Shown here piece by piece: positions 53,378 through 62,587 of a stretch of DNA of 64,000 bases. The DNA is taken from assembly GCA_039028895.1 (NCBI GenBank), contig JBCCHF010000004.1:172444-236443 (forward strand). The letters run 5' to 3'. This DNA is from JAHDCJ01 sp039028895. GTDB lineage: Bacteria; Bacteroidota; Bacteroidia; Chitinophagales; Saprospiraceae. Each line of letters opens with the position of its first letter. The first letter of the stretch is position 1. The notes beneath the pieces are model-generated. The model was given only the letters and a program-made list of their open reading frames with translations, did not search any database and was not told the origin of the DNA. The position numbers and the translations under genes were made by a program.

Positions 53378-56300
53378 ATGTTTGCCACAATATTCAAATA
53401 TGAGCTAAGCCATTGGTTTAGGCAGCCATCAACTTATGTTTTTATGTTGCTCTTCTTGGGTATGGCAACAACTCTTGCAGCGGACCACGCCGGAATTTTC
53501 CAGGATAAAAGCACGTTTACAGATCCGGAATATTTCATTAACACACCCTCAAGGATCTTTTCAGCTATCCAGCAATTTTCATTATTCACCATGTTCCTGA
53601 TCCCAATATTCATTGGGGTCTCAGTCTACCGCGATTTCAAGTGTAATATTCATACCGTCCTATACAGCTATCCAATAAAAAAAAGGGCCTACCTGGGTGC
53701 AAAATTCCTTAGCGCCTTATTCGTGGTAACGCTCATCGTCGCTATGATAGGCCTGGGAACTATTATCGGATTCAGGTTGCCTGGGGTGAATCATGCTGCA
53801 GTCGGGCCTCTAAACGTACTGGCTTATCACCAGATCTATGGTCTTTTTATTATTCCCAATATAATAATCATTGGAACGATCGTTTTTGCTATTGTTACCA
53901 TCAGCAGAAACGTTTATGCAGGATTTATTGCGGTGTTGATTATTGTGAACCTCCAGAACATAATCTCTGGATTTGGAGCGGGAATCGAAGGTAGTCAGAT
54001 CAGAGAATGGCTGGACCCAACGGGAAGAAGCGCAGTTATGCATTATGTAAAATACTGGACAGCGGATGAAATCGCGACTAAACTGCTTCCAATAAAATCC
54101 ATAGTCCTTTTCAATCGGCTTTTATGGCTTGGAGTAGCTGGAATCATTGGTGCCACAATCTATCACAGGTTTACCTTTAGCCAAAATCCACTTTCCCTGT
54201 ATCCTGCCAAAAAGAACCCAGCCCGCTCCTTACTACATCAATTTGCAAGCATCACCAAGATTACCTTACCCGAAGTTCGGTTGGAATATTCTCTCAAGCA
54301 TCAGGTAAAAACGACATGGCGCCTGTCGATATTTGACTTCAGGTTCATTATCACAAGTTGGCCATTCATAGCACTTACTCTTGTTGCTTTCCTTATTGTC
54401 ATTTACAACATCGCCAGTGACGACCCAGCCTTTGGTACCCTCTCCTTACCTATTACCTGGCGGGTGCTGGAATTACCTTTAGACATTATTGGCAATTTTG
54501 GGACAATACTTACTTTTTTATATGCAGGTGTATTGGTCAATCGATCAAAAGTCTCAAGAATGGATCAACTGATTGACACCACGCCAATTAATGACTGGGC
54601 CTTAATTATTTCCAAGGTGCTGGCCATTTTCAAAATGCAGGCTTTTTTATTGCTGTTGCTCCTGATAGGTGGTGTTTTAGTTCAACTATCAAAAGGATAT
54701 TTCAACCTTGAGCTTGACGTTTATATAATAGAGCTTTTCCTCATAAAATGGCCTGAATTAATGGTCTGGGGACTTGCAGCTATTTTCTTTCAGACATTTT
54801 TTGCCAATCCCTACCTCGGCTTCTTTTTTCTACTTTTCTGTAGCATGGGCATTGAATCATCACAGGTCATTGGCATTGAAGAAGATGTATACAGGCCAAA
54901 CTATGGGCCAATGCCTGAATATTCTGACATGGATGGCTATGGTCGGTCATTGATCCCGTACTATGCTTACAAAATGTATTGGGGGCTTTCAGTCTTATGT
55001 TTATTAGCGATTTCCTATTTGATCTGGAAACGGGGCTTGCTATATACCCTTACCGATAGGATGAAAGCTGCAAGAAGAAAATTAACTCCTAATGTCGCAG
55101 CAGCCATCATAATTTGCTTAACAGGGTTTATAGGCTTGGGCGTTAGAATTTACCTTGACGACCATGTTTATAACCAAAGGATAAATACAGAAAAGGAGCT
55201 TGAATTGTGGAGTGCAGAATCTGAAAAAAGATACAAGCAATTTGAAAAAGCACCTCAACCCATGATCACTGCGATCAAACTCGACATGGACATTTATCCT
55301 GAATCAAGATCTTTCCATTGCAAAGGTGAATATATACTTGTCAATAAAACACGACATCCAATTGATACCATCCTTGTGAACTATAGTTTCAAAGAAAAAA
55401 TAAAATATCAACTTGATGTACCATCTACAATAATCTCCAAAGACACTAACATTTGCATTGACGTCATTCGGCTTGAGAACATGTTGTTTCCTGGCGATAG
55501 CCTGCAAATGACTTTTGACCTGTATAATAAACCCAATACCTTATTCCGCAATTATTCTAAAGTAAGAGAGAACGGTACATTCTTAAGCAGCAGAATTTTT
55601 CCTGGCATCGGATACAGGGATACAGAATTAAAGGACAATTCAAAAAGATTGAAATATGGCTTAAAGCCAATTGAAGGCCAGGAACTGGATCCAATGGATG
55701 AAAAAGCGCTTCAGATACGCCGTGCAGCAAGAGGTTGGGAAATGATAAATTTTGAAGCTATAGTTCGGACCTCAGCTGATCAAATTGGTATTGCTCCTGG
55801 TCAATTGATTAAAAGGTGGACAGAAGACGGAAGGAATCATTTTCATTACAAGCTGAAAAGTAAAATAAAGCCGAACTTTGGGTTCCATTCCGGTCGTTAT
55901 AGTGTAGAAAAGCGAACATCAAATGGTATCCAACTTGAAGTTTATTTCCATGAAGGCCACGATTATAACATCACCAACTTAATGGATGGACTAGAAGCTT
56001 CACTAGCTTATAACATTGAGCACTTCGGTCCTTACCAACACCAACAGGCCAGAATTATTGAATTTCCAAGGTCTGAGGGCACATTTGCCACAGTATTGGG
56101 GGATTTAATTCCCTTTTCTGAAAGTCGTTTTATTTATGATGTTGATGAAAATACGGGCACTGACCTTCCTTTTTATATAGCGGCACATGAAATTGCTCAT
56201 ATGTGGTGGGGGCATCAAGTAGTACCAGAAGATATCCCCGGAGCAAAAATGGTAACAGAAAGCCTGGCGGAATATATTGCTGCAAAAGTGCTGGAGTATA

Positions 56301-57031
56301 ATAAAGGAATGGGCCGAAAGCGCAATTTCCTAAAGTACCAGCGTGAGTTTTACATGCAATTAAGAGCTCGGGGCGGAAGAACCGAAAACCCACTAATGTT
56401 TAATGAAGGACGAAGACATATTAGCTATAATAAAGGAGCTATCATTTTTTGTGCTATGAGCGACTACATTGGAGAAAGCAAATTCAATGAAGCCTTAAAG
56501 AAATTCCTCATGAGAGCCACCAGTGGGGAAGACTATTTCCCCACCAGTACAAATATGGTAGAAGAAATCAACAAAGTGACCCCTGATACCTTAAAATATC
56601 TTATTAAAGATTTATTCCAAACCGTTACCCTTTCAGATAACCGTCTTCTAGAAGCGAAAGTCAGGAAACAGGATGACGACAAATTCCTCGTCACCCTGGA
56701 TTTCGCCATCAGTAAATATCGGGTAAAAGAAGAATTCAGGAATCACTATAGCGAAAACGGAAAAGACAGCCTGGTTTACAAATCCGAAAAAGTGGGAGAC
56801 CCCATTTATTCCCTACCTCTGGATGATTTTATTGAGATCGGTATTTTTGGAGAACAAGGTCCGGAAGGAGAAAAAAAGATAATTTACCAGGAAAAACACA
56901 GAATCCGGGATATTATGAATTCCCTTTCTATTTTGGTACCCGAATTGCCTTCTGAAGCAGCTATTGATCCATTCAACTTATTGATTGATAAAAACATAAC
57001 AGACAATCGAAAGAAAATAATAGCAGAATGA
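53378..57031 (+). CDS. ABC-2 permease fused to an M1-family peptidase domain
   Basis: A 1217-residue fusion. Residues 1-600 hold two ABC-2-type membrane blocks of about six helices each. The second block ends near FIGLGVRIYL. Residues about 620-1200 are an extracytoplasmic M1 gluzincin-like domain. The zinc site is AAHEIAHMWWGHQ (HEXXH) with the third ligand in TESLAEYIA. The GAMEN exopeptidase motif of classical M1 aminopeptidases is not seen at the expected place, so endopeptidase or binding activity is possible. It overlaps the kinase gene by 4 bp. Confidence 0.9.
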   Translation: MFATIFKYELSHWFRQPSTYVFMLLFLGMATTLAADHAGIFQDKSTFTDPEYFINTPSRIFSAIQQFSLFTMFLIPIFIGVSVYRDFKCNIHTVLYSYPIKKRAYLGAKFLSALFVVTLIVAMIGLGTIIGFRLPGVNHAAVGPLNVLAYHQIYGLFIIPNIIIIGTIVFAIVTISRNVYAGFIAVLIIVNLQNIISGFGAGIEGSQIREWLDPTGRSAVMHYVKYWTADEIATKLLPIKSIVLFNRLLWLGVAGIIGATIYHRFTFSQNPLSLYPAKKNPARSLLHQFASITKITLPEVRLEYSLKHQVKTTWRLSIFDFRFIITSWPFIALTLVAFLIVIYNIASDDPAFGTLSLPITWRVLELPLDIIGNFGTILTFLYAGVLVNRSKVSRMDQLIDTTPINDWALIISKVLAIFKMQAFLLLLLLIGGVLVQLSKGYFNLELDVYIIELFLIKWPELMVWGLAAIFFQTFFANPYLGFFFLLFCSMGIESSQVIGIEEDVYRPNYGPMPEYSDMDGYGRSLIPYYAYKMYWGLSVLCLLAISYLIWKRGLLYTLTDRMKAARRKLTPNVAAAIIICLTGFIGLGVRIYLDDHVYNQRINTEKELELWSAESEKRYKQFEKAPQPMITAIKLDMDIYPESRSFHCKGEYILVNKTRHPIDTILVNYSFKEKIKYQLDVPSTIISKDTNICIDVIRLENMLFPGDSLQMTFDLYNKPNTLFRNYSKVRENGTFLSSRIFPGIGYRDTELKDNSKRLKYGLKPIEGQELDPMDEKALQIRRAARGWEMINFEAIVRTSADQIGIAPGQLIKRWTEDGRNHFHYKLKSKIKPNFGFHSGRYSVEKRTSNGIQLEVYFHEGHDYNITNLMDGLEASLAYNIEHFGPYQHQQARIIEFPRSEGTFATVLGDLIPFSESRFIYDVDENTGTDLPFYIAAHEIAHMWWGHQVVPEDIPGAKMVTESLAEYIAAKVLEYNKGMGRKRNFLKYQREFYMQLRARGGRTENPLMFNEGRRHISYNKGAIIFCAMSDYIGESKFNEALKKFLMRATSGEDYFPTSTNMVEEINKVTPDTLKYLIKDLFQTVTLSDNRLLEAKVRKQDDDKFLVTLDFAISKYRVKEEFRNHYSENGKDSLVYKSEKVGDPIYSLPLDDFIEIGIFGEQGPEGEKKIIYQEKHRIRDIMNSLSILVPELPSEAAIDPFNLLIDKNITDNRKKIIAE

Positions 57032-58041
57032 GAAGACTCAAGTCTTTTATCATAAATTATTGGGAACCTGCCTTACATGCCTGCATCCTCATCTTTGTAT
57101 GTTGGCGATTATTAAACGAATGGCTTGGGCGTTGGGCTAATTCACCATTTGAAGAAAAATTCACGATTACTTTAGCGTCGGTCAACTTCCTGGTAATTTT
57201 TTACCTCAATGTATATTTTCTCATTCCAAAATTCCTCAAGCCACCAAGGTGGTTACCTTATTGCCTAGCTTTAGGATTCTCATTTTTTGGTATCTCAATC
57301 TTTGGAGAACTCGTAAGCATGTTTCTGGATAGTCGGGGTGGCGAGCCCATCCACTTTTTAATGGTTTTCCTCGGCACCATGGCATCTTTTGCCTACACCT
57401 TTACCCGAGATTGGATCTTGAACCTGAACTTGATTAAGTCTTTAAAAGAGGAGAAACAGTCAATGGAACTTGCTTTCCTGAAATCACAAATTGATCCGCA
57501 CTTCCTATTTAATACATTAAACAACCTTTACGCTCTGGCACTTGAAGAGAATGCTGAAAAAACGGGTTATGCAATCGCTCGACTGGGTACCCTTATGCGT
57601 TACAACCTGCATGATGCAACAACAGAGTTTATACCAATTCAAAAAGAAATTGATCACATCCGAATATTCATTGAATTGCAAAGATTACGGCTCAACGAAT
57701 TCAACAAACTTGATCTCGACATTGATATTAACCAGGAATTATTGAAGCCCTTTAAGATAGCTCCCATGATGCTGATTCCATTTATTGAAAATGCATTCAA
57801 GTATGGCATTAGCCAATCTGAACCTTCTTTTATAAAAATCGAAATGCGATTGGAGGAGACCTATTTAACATTAAAAGTCGAGAATAAGATTAACACAAAA
57901 ATTGAAGGTACCAGCACGGGCGTAGGGTTAAAAAACGTAAAGAAAAGGCTAAGCTTAATTTACCCCGAAAAATATGAACTGGATTATGGAAAGAGAAAAA
58001 CAGTATTTTATTCAAAATTAAAGCTCAACTTAGGCGTATGA
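57028..58041 (+). CDS. LytS-family sensor histidine kinase
   Basis: A 337-residue inner-membrane kinase with about four N-terminal helices (residues 15-130) and no large sensor domain. The His_kinase motif SQIDPHFLFNTLNNLY contains the likely phospho-acceptor H158. The ATP site includes MMLIPFIENAFKYGI and GTSTGVGLKNVKKRL. It probably phosphorylates the LytTR regulator encoded by the overlapping next gene. The membrane part may sense the ABC-peptidase complex (inference). Confidence 0.92.
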   Translation: MRRLKSFIINYWEPALHACILIFVCWRLLNEWLGRWANSPFEEKFTITLASVNFLVIFYLNVYFLIPKFLKPPRWLPYCLALGFSFFGISIFGELVSMFLDSRGGEPIHFLMVFLGTMASFAYTFTRDWILNLNLIKSLKEEKQSMELAFLKSQIDPHFLFNTLNNLYALALEENAEKTGYAIARLGTLMRYNLHDATTEFIPIQKEIDHIRIFIELQRLRLNEFNKLDLDIDINQELLKPFKIAPMMLIPFIENAFKYGISQSEPSFIKIEMRLEETYLTLKVENKINTKIEGTSTGVGLKNVKKRLSLIYPEKYELDYGKRKTVFYSKLKLNLGV

Positions 58042-58721
58042 TTCGTTGTGTAGCTATAGACGATGAACCGAAGGCACTGGAAATAATTAATAACCATATT
58101 TCCAGAACTGATTTTTTGACCCTCGAAGGCACTTTTACCAATCCTTTTAAAGCTGCCTCCTTCATCAATGATCAGGAGATTGAACTTGTTTTTCTTGATA
58201 TCAACATGCCAGATATTAATGGAATGAAACTCATCAAAAATTTTAATAAATCTCCTTTAATCATTTTTACAACAGCGCACAGTGAATATGCCATCCAAAG
58301 CTATGAAGTTGAAGCCGTTGACTATCTTCTGAAACCTTTTGACTTTGCCCGTTTTCTTTTAGCAGTAACAAAAGCCAAAGAAAAACTCATTAGCGATTCA
58401 ATTTCCAGGCAAAACTTCTTTTTTGTCAATACTGGTAATCGACAGCAACGGTTATTCTATAATGACATTTATTATATCGAAGGGGAAGGCAACTATGTCA
58501 ACTATGTAACAAAAAGTGAGCAGCTTCTGGTCAGATCATCTATAAAAGACACCCTGAAGATATTGCCGGCATCAAAATTTGTTCAAATACACAGGTCTTT
58601 CATTGTCGCTTTACAGTGGATAGAAAAGATAGAGGATAATCACGTTTTTGTAAATGAAAAACGGATCTCTATCAGTAATACTTTTCGTTCAGCTTTTCTG
58701 AATTTGATAAAGGAACTTTAG
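58038..58721 (+). CDS. LytTR-family response regulator
   Basis: A 227-residue regulator. The receiver domain has the acidic pair DDE (8-10), phospho-acceptor D54 in VFLDINMPD, T78/T79 and K99 in YLLKPFD. The C-terminal LytTR DNA-binding domain spans about 130-227 (IYYIEGEGNYVNYVTK, FVQIHRSFIVAL). LytTR proteins bind pairs of short direct repeats about one helical turn apart. The ATGA overlap with the kinase gene indicates coupled translation. Only 4 bp separate its stop from the converging gene. Confidence 0.93.
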   Translation: MIRCVAIDDEPKALEIINNHISRTDFLTLEGTFTNPFKAASFINDQEIELVFLDINMPDINGMKLIKNFNKSPLIIFTTAHSEYAIQSYEVEAVDYLLKPFDFARFLLAVTKAKEKLISDSISRQNFFFVNTGNRQQRLFYNDIYYIEGEGNYVNYVTKSEQLLVRSSIKDTLKILPASKFVQIHRSFIVALQWIEKIEDNHVFVNEKRISISNTFRSAFLNLIKEL

Positions 58722-58725
58722 GTAA

Positions 58726-59241
58726 TTACTCCTCCATTACCGATTTTTTGGAAAGCGTGGAATGGATTTCATTAATGGCCATCACGCCTGCCGAACCATA
58801 CCATTCATGTAATTCCATAACGAGACTTCCAGCTTTTATAGCAGGATCGGTATTGGTAAGTGCCTCAGCCTCGACAATCGATTCCACATTAAAGATGTAA
58901 ATGCCGCGTAGGTCCCCATCTCCGAAGAAAGGACCAGCAAGTGCCAATTTTCCTTCCTCTGCCATGCGACCAATATTTTCCATATGTGCCATTTGCAAAG
59001 CATTTGCCTCTTCTTCAGGTAGATCCCTGTTAGGTCCCTTTTTCAGAAATGCCATAACGTATTTCTTCATACCATAGTCATCAGCTCCATACTTTTTGGC
59101 AGCAATCGAGTCATAGGTCATTTCCGTAGATGACTGCTCATCGTCTGCTGCTTCATTGACCTGAGGAGTAGTTTGTGTGCAGCTTAGAAATATTGACAAT
59201 GCGAAAAGTGAGAGAATAACAATAGGCTTAATACTTTCCAT
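58726..59241 (-). CDS. Lipoprotein with YCII-related domain
   Basis: A 171-residue lipoprotein with lipobox SIFLSC (C21). The C-terminal part (YVMAFLKKGPNRDLPEEEANAL, then AHMENIGRMAEEGKLALAGPFFGDGDLRGIYIF) is a YCII-related dimeric alpha-beta barrel. Such domains usually occur in small cytoplasmic proteins, so a membrane-anchored form is less common. It is last of three consecutive lipoprotein genes. Confidence 0.82.
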   Translation of the reverse strand: MESIKPIVILSLFALSIFLSCTQTTPQVNEAADDEQSSTEMTYDSIAAKKYGADDYGMKKYVMAFLKKGPNRDLPEEEANALQMAHMENIGRMAEEGKLALAGPFFGDGDLRGIYIFNVESIVEAEALTNTDPAIKAGSLVMELHEWYGSAGVMAINEIHSTLSKKSVMEE

Positions 59242-59254
59242 ATTTTATGAATTA

Positions 59255-60142
59255 TTAATTTGAAGAAATCGCAATTTCAAGTAGTTCGTTGAATTTATCA
59301 GGAGCTTCGATCATCGGGAAATGCCCGGTAGTGCCTGCATCATAAACTCTATAATGCACACCAGTACTATCGAGCCCTGCATTTAATGTAGGTGTGGCAT
59401 TGCTATTGATCAAAGATAAAGGTATCTCCAGGCGCCCTAGTTGCTCATATTCTTTTTCGACGTAGTTGATCAATGATTCGAAACTTCCTATAGCTGCAAG
59501 AGTATTTGAATTCACATAATCGTTTATTACGCTCTCCTTAACCAGGCTATCCGTGCTGACGTGAAACAAATAGGTATCAGCGTATCCTTTAATGACTTCA
59601 TCAAAATCTTGTTTTAATAAATTGACAAATGCATCGATCTCAGCTCTGGTAGATTCATCAAAAAAGACACCTACATCCTTGAAATTATCGACACCAACCA
59701 GTTTGATCACTTCATCTTTTTGCTTAAGAGCAGCTTCGAGGATGACATCACCCCCCATTGAATGTCCAACTAGGATAACATGCTTCAGGCCCAATAGACT
59801 GATCACAGCCGAAACATCTTCTCCATAATCCTCAATTGTCCATTCTTCTCTGCCATTACCTGAATTACCAAATCCCGGAAGGTCAATGGTGACCACTTTG
59901 TAACGGTCGCAAAATGCTTCTACCTGATGCTCCCAATACGTCTGATTGATACACCAGCCATGAACGAATAAAAGCGTTGTATCCGCGTTACCGCAAACAT
60001 TATAATCTATTTTCACTCCTCCACTAAAAATTTCAGTTTTGGGCGGCTCCTCTTCTGTCTGGGTGCTTGGGTTATTACACCCTAACCAAACCAAGGGTAG
60101 CAAGGCAAAAAACAGAACCACTCTTTTAAGCTTGGTCATCAT
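59255..60142 (-). CDS. Alpha/beta-hydrolase lipoprotein
   Basis: A 295-residue hydrolase with lipobox PLVWLGC (C22). LLFVHGWCINQTYW is the oxyanion-hole region, LVGHSMGG holds the nucleophile S128, and TTGHFPMIEAP holds the catalytic histidine. The acid residue was not placed with confidence. The substrate is unknown. It lies 13 bp before the YCII gene in the same operon. Confidence 0.88.
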   Translation of the reverse strand: MMTKLKRVVLFFALLPLVWLGCNNPSTQTEEEPPKTEIFSGGVKIDYNVCGNADTTLLFVHGWCINQTYWEHQVEAFCDRYKVVTIDLPGFGNSGNGREEWTIEDYGEDVSAVISLLGLKHVILVGHSMGGDVILEAALKQKDEVIKLVGVDNFKDVGVFFDESTRAEIDAFVNLLKQDFDEVIKGYADTYLFHVSTDSLVKESVINDYVNSNTLAAIGSFESLINYVEKEYEQLGRLEIPLSLINSNATPTLNAGLDSTGVHYRVYDAGTTGHFPMIEAPDKFNELLEIAISSN

Positions 60143-60147
60143 ACTGA

Positions 60148-60606
60148 CTAAAGTTTACCTAAGACTTTTGATTTGGCTTCATTTAAAAGGTAGGTGTTCT
60201 TGATCAGACTATCCTGACCATTGACTTTAAAATCAGCACTGTATTTATAACCAATAATGCCATCCTTGTCAAATTTGTAACTTTCAATGAGTTGGTAGTC
60301 ATCTTCTAACTCGGTGCCTTTGTATTCCCCCGAAAGGGCGTCTCTCTTAATTATAGCCTCGTCAGTTGAATCTTGAGCCAATTGCTCAAAAATCTCATTT
60401 TTCTTGACTCTGAATGCCCGATAAAGGATTCTTAAGCTGTCTTGACGTTTGAATTTTCCAACATTGGCAAGTCTGATTAACTCTACTTCACCAGTATTTT
60501 CATAAGTCTCATAGGCCAGTATAAGGTCTGCTTCTGGAGAAGATTTATGACAGCCAACGAAGGCCAGTACCAAAATAAACACTAATGGGAGGGCAAATAG
60601 TTTCAT
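60148..60606 (-). CDS. Hypothetical lipoprotein
   Basis: A 152-residue protein with a lipoprotein signal (LVLAFVGC, C19) and an otherwise soluble, charged sequence. No family is recognised. It is the first gene of a three-gene minus-strand lipoprotein operon, with its stop 5 bp from the hydrolase start. Confidence 0.75.
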   Translation of the reverse strand: MKLFALPLVFILVLAFVGCHKSSPEADLILAYETYENTGEVELIRLANVGKFKRQDSLRILYRAFRVKKNEIFEQLAQDSTDEAIIKRDALSGEYKGTELEDDYQLIESYKFDKDGIIGYKYSADFKVNGQDSLIKNTYLLNEAKSKVLGKL

Positions 60607-60656
60607 GGCTTTTTTTCAAAAATACCATATAAAACTGAATTCATCACAAGGATTAA

Positions 60657-60760
60657 AATGTCTTAACACTGACATTTTCTTAGGTAAAAACCCCAACTTC
60701 TAATTCGCAATATTATCGTGATAGATCCGTGATACTTCCCCCCTAATTTTGACTTCGTAA
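60657..60760 (+). promoter_or_regulatory. Conserved upstream element, copy A (paired GTGATA sites and -7 box)
   Basis: GTGATA occurs at 60718-60723 and 60729-60734, 11 bp apart. TAATTTTG (60744-60751) follows 15 bp after the start of the second site. The surrounding sequence, from AATGTCT (60657) through TCGCAATA and CCGTGATACTT to CTTCG, aligns with 62587-62696 upstream of the repeat-protein gene. The arrangement looks like a two-site activator promoter. Element copy 2 lies between it and the spondin gene. Confidence 0.6.
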
Positions 60761-60821
60761 TCAACGAACAACATTGCTTATTTATAAAATCAAAGGTGTC
60801 CAAAGTTCATTCTTTCTTATC

Positions 60822-61111
60822 GTTCTTTTTTCCTTGATGAAAAAAGAACCAAAAAAATCCAGGCTGTTTTGAAATACCTAAAAATCATTGCATTTCGTTA
60901 AAAGCTTTAAACTCCTCCCTCCGGTCGTCAAACAAAAAAGCTTTCTATCCGCTTCATTGCATGATTTTCTAAACGGTATTTCAAAAAGGCCAAAATTGAC
61001 AAAAGACTATTTGGCGGTGGGAGGCCGTCAAAATACTGTTCGAACGGAGTGAGTTTATTTTGACAAGATTTTTTTTGGTTCGTTTTTTTTATCGAATGAA
61101 AAAAAATGAAC
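60822..61111 (+). mobile_element. Non-coding inverted-repeat element, copy 2 (MITE-like)
   Basis: The left end GTTCTTTTTT-CCTTGATG-AAAAAAGAAC (60822-60849) is a perfect 10-bp hairpin. The right end at 61060-61111 is its approximate inverse. The right 90 bp matches copy 1 closely. The middle is about 70 bp longer than in copy 1. It lies 67 bp upstream of the spondin gene start, in the same orientation to that gene as copy 1 is to kynA. No ORF was accepted inside it. Confidence 0.75.
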
Positions 61112-61178
61112 AACCTAAAGACAGTTTGAAATACAACACACCTCCAACTATTTTCTAAATCAAAAAAATTCCCAACCA

Positions 61179-62459
61179 ATGAAAAATGTATGGTTAATTC
61201 TAGTTATAGGAGTTTTATTCCTCAGTTCATGTAAAGAAGATGAAATCCCTGTTGTTACAGGTGACTTCCGCGTCACTATTGAAAATGTATTCGAAGGAAA
61301 AGATTATTTAAAATCAGGAGAGATCAATCCTGGAGGGCTGGCTCCTGGCAATGCTTTTGAATTCAGTTTTGAAGCAGGATTAGGTACTTACCTCTCCTTT
61401 GCAACGATGTTTGTCCAGTCAAATGACTTGTTTTATGCACCAGCCCCTGAGGGTATCTCTCTCTACCCGGGTGGCACGCCTTTAACAGGTGATATTACAA
61501 ATCAGGTTGACCTTTGGGACGCAGGTACAGAAGTTAATGAAGAACCGGGGGTTGGTGTTAACCAGGCACCAAGACAATCCGGACCAGATACAGGTGTTGA
61601 AGAAAATGGAAACGTACTGTTAATTGACGATGTAGCTGATGGCTACACCTACCCTTCTGATGAATCTGTACTGGAAGTCACGATTGTACACGATGGTGCA
61701 ACAGGTTTCACGGTAACGATCAGGAATATTTCTGATGGCAGCAGCTTGCCTACGCCACTTGCTCCTGGTGTCTATGTTATCCACGAGTCAGGTACTCCAC
61801 TTTTTGTAGAAAATCAACCTTCAGCTAACGGACTTGAGCCACTGGCAGAAGATGGCGGTAACGGAGGCTTATTGACTTTCCTGGATGACAGATCCGGTTT
61901 CTTTTCACCATTTGCTCCTGGTGTTTGGGCGATCCATCCGCAAGGGACTGCTCCCCTATTTAGCGATGGCGCACCTGACTTTGGTGAAGGACTGGAAGTT
62001 TTGGCAGAAGATGGAGATCCAGCCGAATTAAATGGCTCACTGGCAGTAAATACTGATGTCTCATCAAATGGCGTATTCAATACACCCGATGGCGCAGCAG
62101 GCCCTGGACCACTACTACCCGGACAGAGTTATAGTTTCTCTTTCTCTGCTACACAGGGTGATTATTTGAGCCTTGCGACAATGCTTGTCCAGTCAAATGA
62201 CCTTTTTGCAGGATTTGACGACATCGGTTTATCACTATTCCCTAATGGCGTTCCGATTTCGGGTAACGTTACAGATCAGATTGATCTTTGGGATGTCGGT
62301 ACAGAAGTTAATGAATACCCGGGCGCTGGAGCCAATCAACCATTAAGAGGTGGTGGCAACAGTGGTCCGGCTGAAAATGGAAATGTTGTAATCGTAGATG
62401 ATGGATTCACTTATCCTTCTGTCAGTGAAATGGTGAGAATCACTATCACTGTACAGTAG
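61179..62459 (+). CDS. Lipoprotein with two spondin-type domains
   Basis: A 426-residue lipoprotein (LFLSSC, C18). Two related domains occur: about 28-190 (FRVTIENVF ... LSFATMFVQSNDLFYAP ... VDLWDAGTEVNEEPG) and about 200-426 (LSLATMLVQSNDLFAGF ... IDLWDVGTEVNEYPG). The blocks MxVQSNDLF and DLWDxGTEVNE identify spondin_N-type domains, known in eukaryotic matrix proteins and widespread in marine Bacteroidota. The second copy is preceded by an extra segment with the blocks FAPGVWAIH and LEVLAEDG. A surface adhesion role is inference. Confidence 0.87.
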   Translation: MKNVWLILVIGVLFLSSCKEDEIPVVTGDFRVTIENVFEGKDYLKSGEINPGGLAPGNAFEFSFEAGLGTYLSFATMFVQSNDLFYAPAPEGISLYPGGTPLTGDITNQVDLWDAGTEVNEEPGVGVNQAPRQSGPDTGVEENGNVLLIDDVADGYTYPSDESVLEVTIVHDGATGFTVTIRNISDGSSLPTPLAPGVYVIHESGTPLFVENQPSANGLEPLAEDGGNGGLLTFLDDRSGFFSPFAPGVWAIHPQGTAPLFSDGAPDFGEGLEVLAEDGDPAELNGSLAVNTDVSSNGVFNTPDGAAGPGPLLPGQSYSFSFSATQGDYLSLATMLVQSNDLFAGFDDIGLSLFPNGVPISGNVTDQIDLWDVGTEVNEYPGAGANQPLRGGGNSGPAENGNVVIVDDGFTYPSVSEMVRITITVQ

Positions 62460-62474
62460 AACAGGAACGCGGTT

Positions 62475-62512
62475 TTGGCAGCCTTAAACGAAGGTTGCCA
62501 AGCGCTTTTTTT
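62475..62512 (+). terminator. Intrinsic terminator after the spondin gene
   Basis: TTGGCAGCCTT (62475-62485) pairs with AAGGTTGCCAA (62491-62501) with one G-U pair and a 5-nt loop. GCGC and a seven-T run follow. Confidence 0.88.
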
Positions 62513-62546
62513 CATACGATATTAATACGAAGTCTCTCAACTTAGT

Positions 62547-62587
62547 AGCCTTTCCGGGTCTGCCTTTTTCCCGGGAAGGCTTTTTTA
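62547..62587 (+). terminator. Second tandem intrinsic terminator
   Basis: AGCCTTTCCGGG (62547-62558) pairs with CCCGGGAAGGCT (62570-62581), 12 bp with one G-U pair, followed by a T-run. Two strong terminators within 110 bp insulate the next gene from spondin transcription. Confidence 0.88.
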
